Below, piece after piece: positions 30,415 through 38,348 of a stretch of 47,751 bases of DNA. The position numbers and the translations under genes were made by a program. Under the pieces are notes generated by a model, which saw only the letters and a list, made by a program, of their open reading frames with translations, did no database searches and was not told the origin of the DNA. Source of the DNA: CAZZKF01 sp964654995. Lineage in GTDB: Bacteria > Pseudomonadota > Alphaproteobacteria > CAZZKF01. Each line of letters begins with the position of its first letter. Positions within the stretch are counted from its first letter, which is position 1. The stretch spans positions 1 to 47,751 of the forward strand of contig CAZZKF010000012.1 of NCBI GenBank assembly GCA_964654995.1, read 5' to 3'.

Positions 30415-32217
30415 ATGACCATCCGGGTGCTGCCCGAGATCCTGATTGACCGCATCGCCGCCGGCGAGGTGGTCGAGCGCCCGGCCAGCGCGGTCAAGGA
30501 GCTGGTGGAGAACGCCATCGATGCCGGCGCCGGCCACATCGCGGTCACCGTGCGCGGTGGCGGGCGCGAACTGATCGCCGTCGATGACGACGGCTGCGGC
30601 ATGAGCCGCGCGGAGCTGGCGCTGTGCGTCGAGCGCCACGCCACCTCGAAACTGCCGGGCGACGATCTTGCCGCCATCGACACCCTGGGTTTCCGGGGCG
30701 AGGCGTTGCCGTCGATCGGGGCGGTCTCGCGCCTCACCGTCACGTCGCGTGCCCGCGGCGGCGATCATGCCTGGTCGATCACCGTGGATGGCGGGAACAA
30801 GGGCGTGCCGCAGCCGGCGGCGCGGGCCGCGGGAACCCGCGTCGAGGTATGCGAGCTGTTCCATGCGACGCCAGCGCGGCTCAAGTTCCTCAAGGCCGAG
30901 CGCACCGAGACCGGCCATATCCTCGATGTCGTCAAACGCCTGGCAATGGCGCATGCCGAGATCGCCTTCGAGGTTGCGGACGCCCGGCGCGTGCTGTTCC
31001 GGGTGCCCGCGCACGGTGCCGGCGAGACGGCGCTGGCCGCCCGTCTGGCCGCCGTTCTGGGCACTGATTTTGCCGACAATGCGGTGGCGATCGAGGCCGA
31101 GCGCGAAGGGCTCGAACTCACCGGTCTCGCCGGTCTGCCGACATATAGTCGCGGCAGTGCCGGCCATCAGTATCTGTTCGTCAACGGCCGGCCGGTGCGC
31201 GACCGGCTGCTGCACGGGGCGGTGCGCGGGGCCTATGCCGACGTGCTGGCCCGCAACCGCCACCCCGTGGTGGCGCTGTTCCTCACCTGTCCGGCGGCCA
31301 CCGTCGATGTCAACGTCCACCCGGCCAAGGCCGAGGTTCGCTTTCGCGACGCAGGCCTGGTGCGCGGGCTGATCGTCGGCGCCCTGCGCCACGCACTGGC
31401 CGAAGCCGGCCACCGCACCGCCACCACCGTGTCGATGGCGGCGCTGGGTGCGGCGCGGCAGGCGGGCGGCACCACCGGCGCCAGGACGCGCAAAGCCGCC
31501 CTCGCCTATCAGGCGCCGGCCGAGCCGGCCCAGCCGAGTTTTGCCGAGCAGCCCGGCTTCGCGCCGCCGGCGGCGCGCATCGATGCCGGCGACGAGGTGG
31601 CCGGTCCGGACCGGGAGGGTGAGGCAGACGCCCTCGATTATCCCCTCGGCGCCGCCCGCGGCCAGCTTCACGAGACCTATATCGTCGCCCAGACCCGTGA
31701 CGGCATCGTCATCGTTGACCAGCATGCCGCCCACGAGCGCCTGGTGCTGGAGCGCATGAAGGCGGCGCTCGCGGGTGCCGGGGTCGCGCGCCAGATGCTG
31801 TTGCTGCCCGAAGTCGTCGAGCTCTCCGAGCGTGAGTCGGCGGCCCTGGCGGCGCGAACGCAAGAGCTCGCCGAGCTCGGGCTGGTGCTCGAATCCTTCG
31901 GCCCCGGCGCCGTCGTCGTGCGCGAGGTGCCGGCGCTCCTTGGCGAGACCGATATCAAGGGGCTGGTGCGTGACCTGGCCGACGATCTCGTCGAACTCGA
32001 TGCGGCGCTGTCGTTAAAGGAGCGGCTCGACGAGGTTTGCGCCACCATGGCCTGTCATTCCAGCGTGCGCGCCGGACGGCGGCTCAATGCCCGGGAAATG
32101 AACGCGCTGCTGCGCGAAATGGAGCGCACACCGCGCGCCGGCCAGTGCAACCATGGCCGGCCGACCTATGTCGAACTCAAGCTCGCCGACATCGAACGCC
32201 TGTTCGGCCGGCGATAG
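30415..32217 (+). CDS. mutL: DNA mismatch repair protein MutL
   Basis: 600 residues. The N-terminal GHKL ATPase has ELVENAIDAGA, DDDGCGM, RHATSK and GFRGEALPSIGAVS, and the transducer domain has HPAKAEVRF. A Pro/Ala-rich linker (about 345-400) leads to the C-terminal dimerisation domain, with DQHAAHERLVLE (from Asp435) fitting the DQHA(x2)E(x4)E metal-binding motif of endonuclease-type MutL. ACHSSVRAG and CNHGRPT complete the site. MutL here is therefore predicted to nick DNA itself, as expected in organisms without MutH. ATG at 30415 has AGGGAAGGA upstream; the frame from 30391 overlaps pgi. Confidence 0.97.
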   Translation: MTIRVLPEILIDRIAAGEVVERPASAVKELVENAIDAGAGHIAVTVRGGGRELIAVDDDGCGMSRAELALCVERHATSKLPGDDLAAIDTLGFRGEALPSIGAVSRLTVTSRARGGDHAWSITVDGGNKGVPQPAARAAGTRVEVCELFHATPARLKFLKAERTETGHILDVVKRLAMAHAEIAFEVADARRVLFRVPAHGAGETALAARLAAVLGTDFADNAVAIEAEREGLELTGLAGLPTYSRGSAGHQYLFVNGRPVRDRLLHGAVRGAYADVLARNRHPVVALFLTCPAATVDVNVHPAKAEVRFRDAGLVRGLIVGALRHALAEAGHRTATTVSMAALGAARQAGGTTGARTRKAALAYQAPAEPAQPSFAEQPGFAPPAARIDAGDEVAGPDREGEADALDYPLGAARGQLHETYIVAQTRDGIVIVDQHAAHERLVLERMKAALAGAGVARQMLLLPEVVELSERESAALAARTQELAELGLVLESFGPGAVVVREVPALLGETDIKGLVRDLADDLVELDAALSLKERLDEVCATMACHSSVRAGRRLNAREMNALLREMERTPRAGQCNHGRPTYVELKLADIERLFGRR

Positions 32218-32236
32218 GCCCCGGGTTTGCCCGGGC
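32218..32236. terminator. Hairpin between convergent mutL and small gene
   Basis: CCCGGG-TTTG-CCCGGG (32220-32235) directly follows the mutL stop. The stem is strong and short; there is no T-run. Position between convergent stops suggests termination in both directions. Confidence 0.4.
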
Positions 32237-32242
32237 GGTGGC

Positions 32243-32467
32243 TCAGCCCTTGCCGCGGGCGACCCGCCGCGGCGGCTCACTGACGGCGCTGGCGTCCACC
32301 GCCGCCTTTTCGGCGAGGTCCTCGGCATCGAGCACCTCGTCCGCTTCCATGATCGCAAGCTGGAGATGAAGCGCCACCAGGCTCAGCTCGGCGCGGTTGG
32401 CATCGTCCAGCAGATACTGGCAGCATTCCTTGATGACGGTGGCGGTACGCAGACGGTCGATGGTCAT
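32243..32467 (-). CDS. Small acidic-helical hypothetical protein
   Basis: 74 residues, predicted helical, with a basic C-terminal tail (PPRRVARGKG). I do not recognise a family. It has no membrane segment and no obvious helix-turn-helix. Support for being real: a plausible promoter upstream (TTGCCG, 16 nt, TAATAT on the minus strand), a GGGA 8 nt before the ATG, and placement convergent to mutL. The inverted repeat over its promoter suggests it is regulated. Confidence 0.55.
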   Translation of the reverse strand: MTIDRLRTATVIKECCQYLLDDANRAELSLVALHLQLAIMEADEVLDAEDLAEKAAVDASAVSEPPRRVARGKG

Positions 32468-32483
32468 GGCGACAATCCCATTC

Positions 32484-32511
32484 GGTTGTATGATGTATAT
32501 ATATTACAACC
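32484..32511 (-). promoter_or_regulatory. Operator-like inverted repeat over a promoter
   Basis: GGTTGTA (32484-32490) and TACAACC (32505-32511) are perfect 7-bp arms around an AT-rich 14-nt centre. On the minus strand TAATAT (32506-32501) could be a -10 box and TTGCCG (32528-32523) a -35 box with 16-nt spacing, reading toward the small gene that starts at 32467. A regulator bound to the dyad would cover the -10. A third copy, GGTTGTATGA, lies at 32630-32639. Confidence 0.5.
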
Positions 32512-32527
32512 TTGAAGAGCTACGGCA

Positions 32528-32545
32528 AGGGGTGGTTTTACCCCT
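32528..32545. repeat. Short hairpin in AT-rich intergenic region
   Basis: AGGGGT and ACCCCT form a 6-bp stem with a 6-nt ggtttt loop. It lies in the 207-bp low-GC space between the small gene and rsmD, overlapping the proposed -35 box. Function unknown. Confidence 0.35.
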
Positions 32546-32674
32546 GTGCAGGGTCTTGAGCGGTTCGACTCCGGAACGTGGCTGCACCGGTCAAGCCCTA
32601 CATATGGACTAGCCGGAACGGCTACAAGGGGTTGTATGAATTGTTAAATAAAATATTGTTAGTATCGCTGCTGT

Positions 32675-33226
32675 TCAGTCGCCAAATTGGCGCAGGAACA
32701 GCAGTCGGGTGATGCCGTAGCGTCGCTCGTCGACCGCCTGCAGCGCCGCCGGGACGCCGAGATTTTCGTCGCGGCCGAGCTCGACGACGATCAGGGCGCC
32801 GGGCGCCAGCCAGCCCCGCGCGATCAGGCCGCCTGCCGCCGGCTCGGCCAGGCCGGCGCGGTAGGGCGCATCGATGAACACCAGCTCGCAAGGCCGGCGG
32901 GCCGGCGGCAGGCGGGTGGCATCCGTGCGCATCACATCCGCACGGACGTCGCCGAGGGCGGCGAGATTGCGGCGGATGGCGTTGATCGCGGCCGGGTTGT
33001 TGTCGATGAAGGTGACGTGCCGCGCCCCGCGCGAGGCGGCCTCCAGGCCCAGCGCGCCGCTGCCGGCAAACAGGTCGAGGACATGCACGCCTTCGGGCAG
33101 CGGCGGCTCCCGGTGGGCGAGAATGTCGAACAGCGCCTCGCGCACCCGCTCGGACGTCGGGCGGGTGGCGCGCCCCGGCGGGGCGATCAGCCGGCGGCCG
33201 CGGTAGCGCCCGGCGATGATCCGCAT
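32675..33226 (-). CDS. rsmD: 16S rRNA (guanine966-N2)-methyltransferase
   Basis: 183 residues, full length for RsmD. MRIIAGRYRGRRL and TRPTSERVREALFDIL are the family's N-terminal signatures; VLDLFAGSGALGLEAASRGA is the SAM-binding motif I. The catalytic motif IV reads FIDAPY where the family normally has DPPY, so one Pro is replaced by Ala. The start overlaps the stop of the upstream pseudouridine synthase by one base (TGATG), so both rRNA-modifying enzymes are coupled. It methylates G966 in the 30S subunit. Confidence 0.93.
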   Translation of the reverse strand: MRIIAGRYRGRRLIAPPGRATRPTSERVREALFDILAHREPPLPEGVHVLDLFAGSGALGLEAASRGARHVTFIDNNPAAINAIRRNLAALGDVRADVMRTDATRLPPARRPCELVFIDAPYRAGLAEPAAGGLIARGWLAPGALIVVELGRDENLGVPAALQAVDERRYGITRLLFLRQFGD

Positions 33227-34008
33227 CAGCCCCGGCCCGCCGGTTTGGGCCGCGCGCGCAAGTGCGGAAAGGCGGCGCCCAGCTGATCGGCCAGCACGCG
33301 CGAGCGCACGGCGCGGACCTCGCCGGGCTTCAGCTCGCCGAGCCGGAAGGGGCCGTAGGAGATGCGGATCAGCCGGTTGACGGTCAGCCCCAGATATTCG
33401 AGCACACGCCGCACCTCGCGGTTGCGGCCCTCGCGCAGGCTGACGCGCAACCAGGCATTGGCGCCCTGCCGGCGCTCCAGCTCGACCGTCACCGGGCCAT
33501 AGCGAAAGCCGTCAATGGTGACGCCGTCGGCCAGCGCGGCGAGCGCGTCCGCCTCCACCCGGCCATGGGCGCGGACCCGATAGCACCGCGTCCAGCCGGT
33601 CGCCGGCAGTTCCATCCAGCGGGCGAGCTCGCCGTCGTTGGTCAGCAGCAGCAGCCCTTCGCTGTTGAAGTCGAGCCGCCCGACCGTGATCACCCGCCCC
33701 AAATGGGCGGGCAGATCATCGAAGACGGTGGGCCGGCCTTGCGGATCATGCGCCGTGGTCAGCCGGCCGCGCGGCTTGTGATAGCGCCACAGGCGGGAAG
33801 GCGCCGGCGGCGCCACCGGCCGGCCATCGACGGTGATCGCCTCGACGCCCGAAACCCGGATCGCCGGGCTGTCGAGCACCTGGCCTGAAAGCCGGATGCG
33901 GCCCTGTGCGATCATCCGCTCGACCTCGCGGCGCGAGCCGACGCCGGCGCGGGCCAGAACCTTGGCGATGCGCTCGCCCTCGGGCTTTGGAGGCGTCCTG
34001 GTGGTCAT
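33226..34008 (-). CDS. rluB: RluB/RsuA-type pseudouridine synthase
   Basis: 260 residues: an S4 RNA-binding domain (ERIAKVLARAGVGSRREVER) followed by a pseudouridine synthase domain with the catalytic Asp in VGRLDFNSEGLLLLTNDG. REGRNREVRRVLEYLGL is typical of the RsuA/RluB/RluE branch. RluB modifies U2605 in 23S rRNA, and that is the likeliest target; assignment within the branch is by similarity pattern. ATG at 34008 (MTTRTPPKP) is chosen; the frame extends to 34101 but that part would overlap the divergent tadA start. Confidence 0.92.
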   Translation of the reverse strand: MTTRTPPKPEGERIAKVLARAGVGSRREVERMIAQGRIRLSGQVLDSPAIRVSGVEAITVDGRPVAPPAPSRLWRYHKPRGRLTTAHDPQGRPTVFDDLPAHLGRVITVGRLDFNSEGLLLLTNDGELARWMELPATGWTRCYRVRAHGRVEADALAALADGVTIDGFRYGPVTVELERRQGANAWLRVSLREGRNREVRRVLEYLGLTVNRLIRISYGPFRLGELKPGEVRAVRSRVLADQLGAAFPHLRARPKPAGRG

Positions 34009-34082
34009 GCCTTGCAATCTAGGGGGCCGACCGCGTGCGCGCAATTCTTGACCGCCGGCCGCTTCGCCTTCATCGTGCCGGC

Positions 34083-34541
34083 ATGGGCAAGCCGACATCA
34101 TCCTTCATGGCCCGGGCGCTCGCCGAGGCCGAGGCGGCGGCCCGGCGCGGCGAGGTGCCGGTCGGCGCGGTGGTGGTCGAGCGCAAGAGCGCGCGCCTTC
34201 TCGCCGCCGACGGCAATCGGGTGATCGAGCGGCGCGATCCGACGGCGCATGCCGAAATGCTGGTGCTGCGCGCCGCCGCCCGCGAACTGGGCAGCGAACG
34301 GCTCACCGGCTGCGACCTCTATGTGACGCTGGAGCCCTGCCCGATGTGCGCCCAGGCAATCTCGCTGGCCCGCATCGACCGGCTCTATTACGGGGCCGAG
34401 GACCCCAAGGGCGGCGGCGTCGCCCATGGCCCGCGCATTTTTGCGCAGGCCACCTGCCATCACCGTCCCGAGGTCTATGACGGCATTCAGGAACGCCGGG
34501 CGGCGGCATTGCTGCGCGACTTCTTTGCCGACAGACGCTAA
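34083..34541 (+). CDS. tadA: tRNA adenosine(34) deaminase
   Basis: 152 residues. Zinc-dependent cytidine/adenosine deaminase fold with TAHAEML (zinc ligand His56, catalytic Glu58) and LEPCPMCAQA (Cys86, Cys89). It converts A34 to inosine in tRNA-Arg(ACG). ATG at 34083 is likely; ATG at 34107 (MARALAEA) is also possible, and no strong ribosome site separates them. Divergent from rluB with only 74 bp between starts, which must contain both promoters. Confidence 0.94.
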   Translation: MGKPTSSFMARALAEAEAAARRGEVPVGAVVVERKSARLLAADGNRVIERRDPTAHAEMLVLRAAARELGSERLTGCDLYVTLEPCPMCAQAISLARIDRLYYGAEDPKGGGVAHGPRIFAQATCHHRPEVYDGIQERRAAALLRDFFADRR

Positions 34542-34579
34542 TATTTGGCCGTCATCGGCAACCGGTTGGGGGCTGGGCC

Positions 34580-35896
34580 ATGGAAAACTGGATCGACGTG
34601 CAGGCGGTCATCGGCCATCTGAAAACGCTTGGCGACTGGCTGGTCAGCGAGGTGCTCAACGTCACCACGCTGGGCCAGCTTCTGGCGGTGGCCGTCGCCT
34701 ATTTCGTCGCCCGCTATTCGGCCACCCGGCTGGCCCGCCTGATCGATGCCCTGATGGCCGGCAAGCCGTGGTCGTGGCGCACCAAGTCGGTGATCGATCC
34801 CCTGTATATGCCGGCCATCTGGCTGGCGCTGCTGATGCTGGTGATGCTGGCGCTCTCGGGCGCCGGCCTGCCGACGTACACCCTGCGCATCGTCGTCAGC
34901 CTGCTCTCGGCCTGGATCGTCATCGGTCTCGCGGCCAGCCTGGTGCGCAACCGCGAGGCCTCGCGGATCATTGCGTTCACCGCCTGGACGTTCGCGGCCC
35001 TCAACATCGTCGGCCTGCTCGGCCCGACCCTCGATCTGATGGACCGGGCGGCGATCCACGTCGGCGAGCTGCGCCTGTCGGTGCTTTCGGTGGTCACCGG
35101 CATCATCACCTTCTCGGTGCTCGTCTGGCTCTCGGTGGTGGCGTCGAGCATGATCGAGCGCCGGCTGGTGCGCGCCCCGGCGCTCACTCCGGCGCTGCGC
35201 GTGCTGTTCGGCAAGATCACCAAGATCAGCCTCATTACCCTGGCCATCATCATCGGCCTGGCCAGCGCCGGCATCGACTTGACCGCCTTTGCCGTCTTCG
35301 GCGGCGCCATCGGGGTGGGCATCGGCTTCGGCCTGCAGAAGGTGATTTCCAATCTGATCAGCGGCGTCATCCTGCTGCTTGACCGCTCGATCAAGCCCGG
35401 CGACGTGATCGAGGTCGGGCAAAGCTACGGCTGGATCAACACCATGGCGGCGCGCTACACCTCGGTGATCACCCGCGATGGCACCGAGCACCTGATCCCC
35501 AACGAGGACATCATCACCCGGCCGGTGATCAACTGGACGTATTCGCACACCAAGGTGCGCCGTCACATTCCGGTCAGCGTGGCGTACAAGACCGATCTGC
35601 GCCAGGCGATGGCGCTGATGCGCGAGGCGGCGGCCGAGGCCGAGCGGGTGATCGACGATCCGGCGCCCGTCGTGCTGTTGCGCGAGTTCGGTGATAATGG
35701 CGTCAATCTGGAGCTGCGCATGTGGATCAACGATCCCCAGCACGGGGTCTCCAATGTCGCCAGCGAGGTGATGATGAAGATCTGGGACAAATTCCACGAA
35801 GCCGGGATCGAATTCCCCTATCCGCAGCGCGATGTCCATCTGATCCCGCCGGACGAGACCGTCGTGGCGGACAGAACACCGGGTGAGTCCGCTTAG
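34580..35896 (+). CDS. MscS-family mechanosensitive channel
   Basis: 438 residues. About five membrane helices in the first 250 residues, then the pore-lining TM3 segment (GGAIGVGIGFGLQKVISNLISG region) and the beta domain LLDRSIKPGDVIEV with the following SVITRDGTEHLIPNED block, all diagnostic of MscS. The C-terminal alpha/beta part ends FPYPQRDVHLI. It releases solutes on hypo-osmotic shock. GGGGGC lies upstream of the ATG. It has more N-terminal helices than E. coli MscS (286 aa). The 3' end overlaps the convergent phosphotransferase gene by 4 bp. Confidence 0.94.
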   Translation: MENWIDVQAVIGHLKTLGDWLVSEVLNVTTLGQLLAVAVAYFVARYSATRLARLIDALMAGKPWSWRTKSVIDPLYMPAIWLALLMLVMLALSGAGLPTYTLRIVVSLLSAWIVIGLAASLVRNREASRIIAFTAWTFAALNIVGLLGPTLDLMDRAAIHVGELRLSVLSVVTGIITFSVLVWLSVVASSMIERRLVRAPALTPALRVLFGKITKISLITLAIIIGLASAGIDLTAFAVFGGAIGVGIGFGLQKVISNLISGVILLLDRSIKPGDVIEVGQSYGWINTMAARYTSVITRDGTEHLIPNEDIITRPVINWTYSHTKVRRHIPVSVAYKTDLRQAMALMREAAAEAERVIDDPAPVVLLREFGDNGVNLELRMWINDPQHGVSNVASEVMMKIWDKFHEAGIEFPYPQRDVHLIPPDETVVADRTPGESA

Positions 35897-36960
35897 CCCA
35901 TCTGCTCGACCACCGCCCAGCCGGCTTCGGCCAGCGGCGCCGCCTTGGCGCCCATTTCGCGGGCAAAGCGGCTGCTGGCGGTCCCCGCCACGACCCGGCC
36001 CATGATGCCCTGACAGATGGCCGCCAGCCGGAACAGGTTGAAGGCCATGTAATAGTCCCAGTCGTCGATGCGCACCCGCCCGGTGCGCCGGCAATAGGCC
36101 GCGACATTTTCGGCTTCGGTGGGAATGCCCAGCGCCTCGAGGTCGGCGCCCCTGAGCCCGTTGAACACGTCCGGCGGCAGGCGGTAAAGCAGGCAGTGGT
36201 AGCTGAAGTCCGAGAGTGGATGGCCGAGCGTCGACAGCTCCCAGTCGAGCACCGCGATCACCTTCGGCCGGGTCTTGTGCAGGACCATGTTGTCGAGCCG
36301 GAAATCGCCGTGGACAATCGTCGTATCGTCGGCCGCGGGAACATGTTCGGGCAGCCAGGTCATCAGCCGTTCCATGGCGGCGATCGGCTCGGTTTCCGAG
36401 GCCCGGTACTGTTTGGTCCAGCGCGCAATCTGGCGGGCGAAATAATTGCCCGGCTTGCCGAAGTCGGCGAGGCCGGCGGCCGCATAATCGACGCCGTGAA
36501 GCGCGGCAATGGTTTCGTTCATGGAATCGTAGACAGCCGTGCGCTCGGCCGGGCTGAAGCCGGGCAGGCGCGGGTCCCAGATGATCCGGCCCTCGACATA
36601 ATCCATGATGAAAAACCAGGTGCCGATCACCGACTCGTCCTCGCACAGCGCGTAGGTCCGGGGCACCGGAACATCTGTCTCGGCGAGCGCCGAGAGCACC
36701 CGGTATTCGCGCTCGACCGCATGGGCGGACTTCAGCAGCTTGCCGGGCGGCTTGCGGCGCAGCACGTAGCGTCGCTCGGGCGTGGTCAGCAGATAGGTGG
36801 GATTCGACTGGCCGCCGCGAAACTGCTCGACGGTGAGCGGCCCGGCGAAGCCGTCGACATGGGCTGCCATGTAGCGGGCGAGCGCGTCCACATCGAACCG
36901 GTGTTCGGGGCGCACCGCCATGGTGCCGGAAAAGGCCTTCTGGCGGTCGAGCGGGGTCAT
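35893..36960 (-). CDS. APH-like phosphotransferase family protein
   Basis: 355 residues with the aminoglycoside phosphotransferase/choline kinase fold. RRKPPGKLL contains the ATP-binding Lys, TTIVHGDFRLDNMVLH the catalytic Brenner motif (HGDxxxxN), and VIAVLDWELSTLGHPLSDF the metal-binding Asp. The RGGQSNPTYLL N-terminal block and overall pattern place it with ACAD10/11-type kinases that act on hydroxyacyl substrates rather than antibiotics; that assignment is family knowledge and not proven here. It starts 9 nt after purD, with AGGG 6 nt before the ATG, so it is probably cotranscribed with purD. Confidence 0.9.
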   Translation of the reverse strand: MTPLDRQKAFSGTMAVRPEHRFDVDALARYMAAHVDGFAGPLTVEQFRGGQSNPTYLLTTPERRYVLRRKPPGKLLKSAHAVEREYRVLSALAETDVPVPRTYALCEDESVIGTWFFIMDYVEGRIIWDPRLPGFSPAERTAVYDSMNETIAALHGVDYAAAGLADFGKPGNYFARQIARWTKQYRASETEPIAAMERLMTWLPEHVPAADDTTIVHGDFRLDNMVLHKTRPKVIAVLDWELSTLGHPLSDFSYHCLLYRLPPDVFNGLRGADLEALGIPTEAENVAAYCRRTGRVRIDDWDYYMAFNLFRLAAICQGIMGRVVAGTASSRFAREMGAKAAPLAEAGWAVVEQMG

Positions 36961-36969
36961 CTTGTCCCT

Positions 36970-38253
36970 CTATTCTGCGGCCTGTTCGCGCGCCAGAGCG
37001 CGCCAGCCGATGTCGCGGCGATAAAAGCCCTCCGGCCAGTCGATGCGCTCGATCGCTTCGTACGCCCGGGCCCGCGCCTCGGCCACCGAGGCGCCGCGCG
37101 CCGTGATGCCCAAAACCCGGCCGCCGGTGGCGATGATGCGGCCGTCCTCGCGTCGGGTGCCGGCATGAAAGACGACCACCCGGTCATCGTCGCCGGCCGC
37201 TTCAAGGTTGCGAATCTCGCTGCCTTTTTCATAAGACCCGGGATAGCCGCGGGCGGCATAGACGACGATCAGCGCCACCTCCTCGTGCCAGCGCAGATCG
37301 AAGGTATCCAGCACCCCGTCACAGGCCGCGATCAGCGCCGGCAGCAGATCGGACCTGAGCCGCATCATCAGCACCTGGCATTCGGGATCGCCGAAGCGGA
37401 CGTTGTATTCCAGCAGCTTGGGGCCATCGCCGGTAATCATCAGGCCGGCGTACAGCACCCCCTTGTAAGGGCGGCCTTCTTCGGCCATGGCGGCGACGGT
37501 GGGGCGGATGATGGTGTCCATCACCTGCTCGCACAGCGCAGGCGTCAGCACCGGCGCCGGCGAATACGCGCCCATGCCGCCGGTATTCGGTCCGGTGTCG
37601 CCTTCGCCCACCGCCTTGTGGTCCTGGGCGGTGGCCAGCGGCAGAACGTTCTTGCCGTCGACCAGGGCGAAAAAGCTGGCTTCCTCGCCGTCGAGAAATT
37701 CCTCAACCACCACTTCTGCGCCGGCGGCGCCGAAGCGCCCGCCGAGGATGTCATCGACCGCCGCGATCGCCTCGTCCTCGGTGCGGGCGATGACCACGCC
37801 CTTGCCGGCCGCCAGCCCGTCGGCCTTGACCACGATGGGCGTACCGTGGGCGCGGATGAAATCATGCGCCGGCGGGCTTTCCGAAAAGCGGCCGTAGCCG
37901 GCGCTCGGAATGCCGTATTTGGCACACAGGTCCTTGGTGAAGCCTTTCGAGCCTTCGAGTATGGAGGCCCGGGCGCTGGGACCGAAGGCCTTGATGCCGT
38001 CCGCCTCCAGCCGGTCGACGAGGCCGGCGACCAGCGGCGCTTCCGGCCCGACGACGACGAAATCGATGGCCCGCTCGCGGCACAGGGCGACGAGGCCGTC
38101 GATGTCTTCGGCGCCGACGGCGACGCATTCGGCGACCTCCTCGATGCCGCCGTTGCCGGGGGCGCAGTAGAGCGCGTCGATCAGCGGCGAGGCAGAGAGC
38201 GCCCAGCACAGGGCGTGTTCACGCCCGCCCGATCCGACGACCAGTACCTTCAT
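36970..38253 (-). CDS. purD: Phosphoribosylamine--glycine ligase
   Basis: 427 residues, full length GAR synthetase, second step of purine biosynthesis. MKVLVVGSGGREHALCW opens the N-domain; VVKADGLAAGKGVVIA and GEEASFFALVDG belong to the ATP-grasp domain, and FGDPECQVLMMRL is the PurD signature. GGGGGA lies 6 nt before the ATG. Divergent from xseA across 95 bp, which contains the inverted repeat CCCGCC (38285-38290) / GGCGGG (38300-38305). Confidence 0.97.
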   Translation of the reverse strand: MKVLVVGSGGREHALCWALSASPLIDALYCAPGNGGIEEVAECVAVGAEDIDGLVALCRERAIDFVVVGPEAPLVAGLVDRLEADGIKAFGPSARASILEGSKGFTKDLCAKYGIPSAGYGRFSESPPAHDFIRAHGTPIVVKADGLAAGKGVVIARTEDEAIAAVDDILGGRFGAAGAEVVVEEFLDGEEASFFALVDGKNVLPLATAQDHKAVGEGDTGPNTGGMGAYSPAPVLTPALCEQVMDTIIRPTVAAMAEEGRPYKGVLYAGLMITGDGPKLLEYNVRFGDPECQVLMMRLRSDLLPALIAACDGVLDTFDLRWHEEVALIVVYAARGYPGSYEKGSEIRNLEAAGDDDRVVVFHAGTRREDGRIIATGGRVLGITARGASVAEARARAYEAIERIDWPEGFYRRDIGWRALAREQAAE

Positions 38254-38348
38254 CGATGATCCCCCGTCTCTTGCGCCAGCCGTTCCCGCCTGTCTTTATG
38301 GCGGGCAGCCCCTCTTGTATCATAGGCGCGGGAAGAGACAAATCGACC

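Noticed and set aside
32555..32590. tRNA-like T-loop string (GGTTCGACTCC)
   Set aside because: The T-stem does not pair beyond three bases and no acceptor, D or anticodon arms can be drawn around it.
35893..36960. Aminoglycoside resistance gene
   Set aside because: The kinase fold is shared, but the sequence pattern and purD linkage fit the ACAD10/11-type kinase group rather than resistance enzymes.
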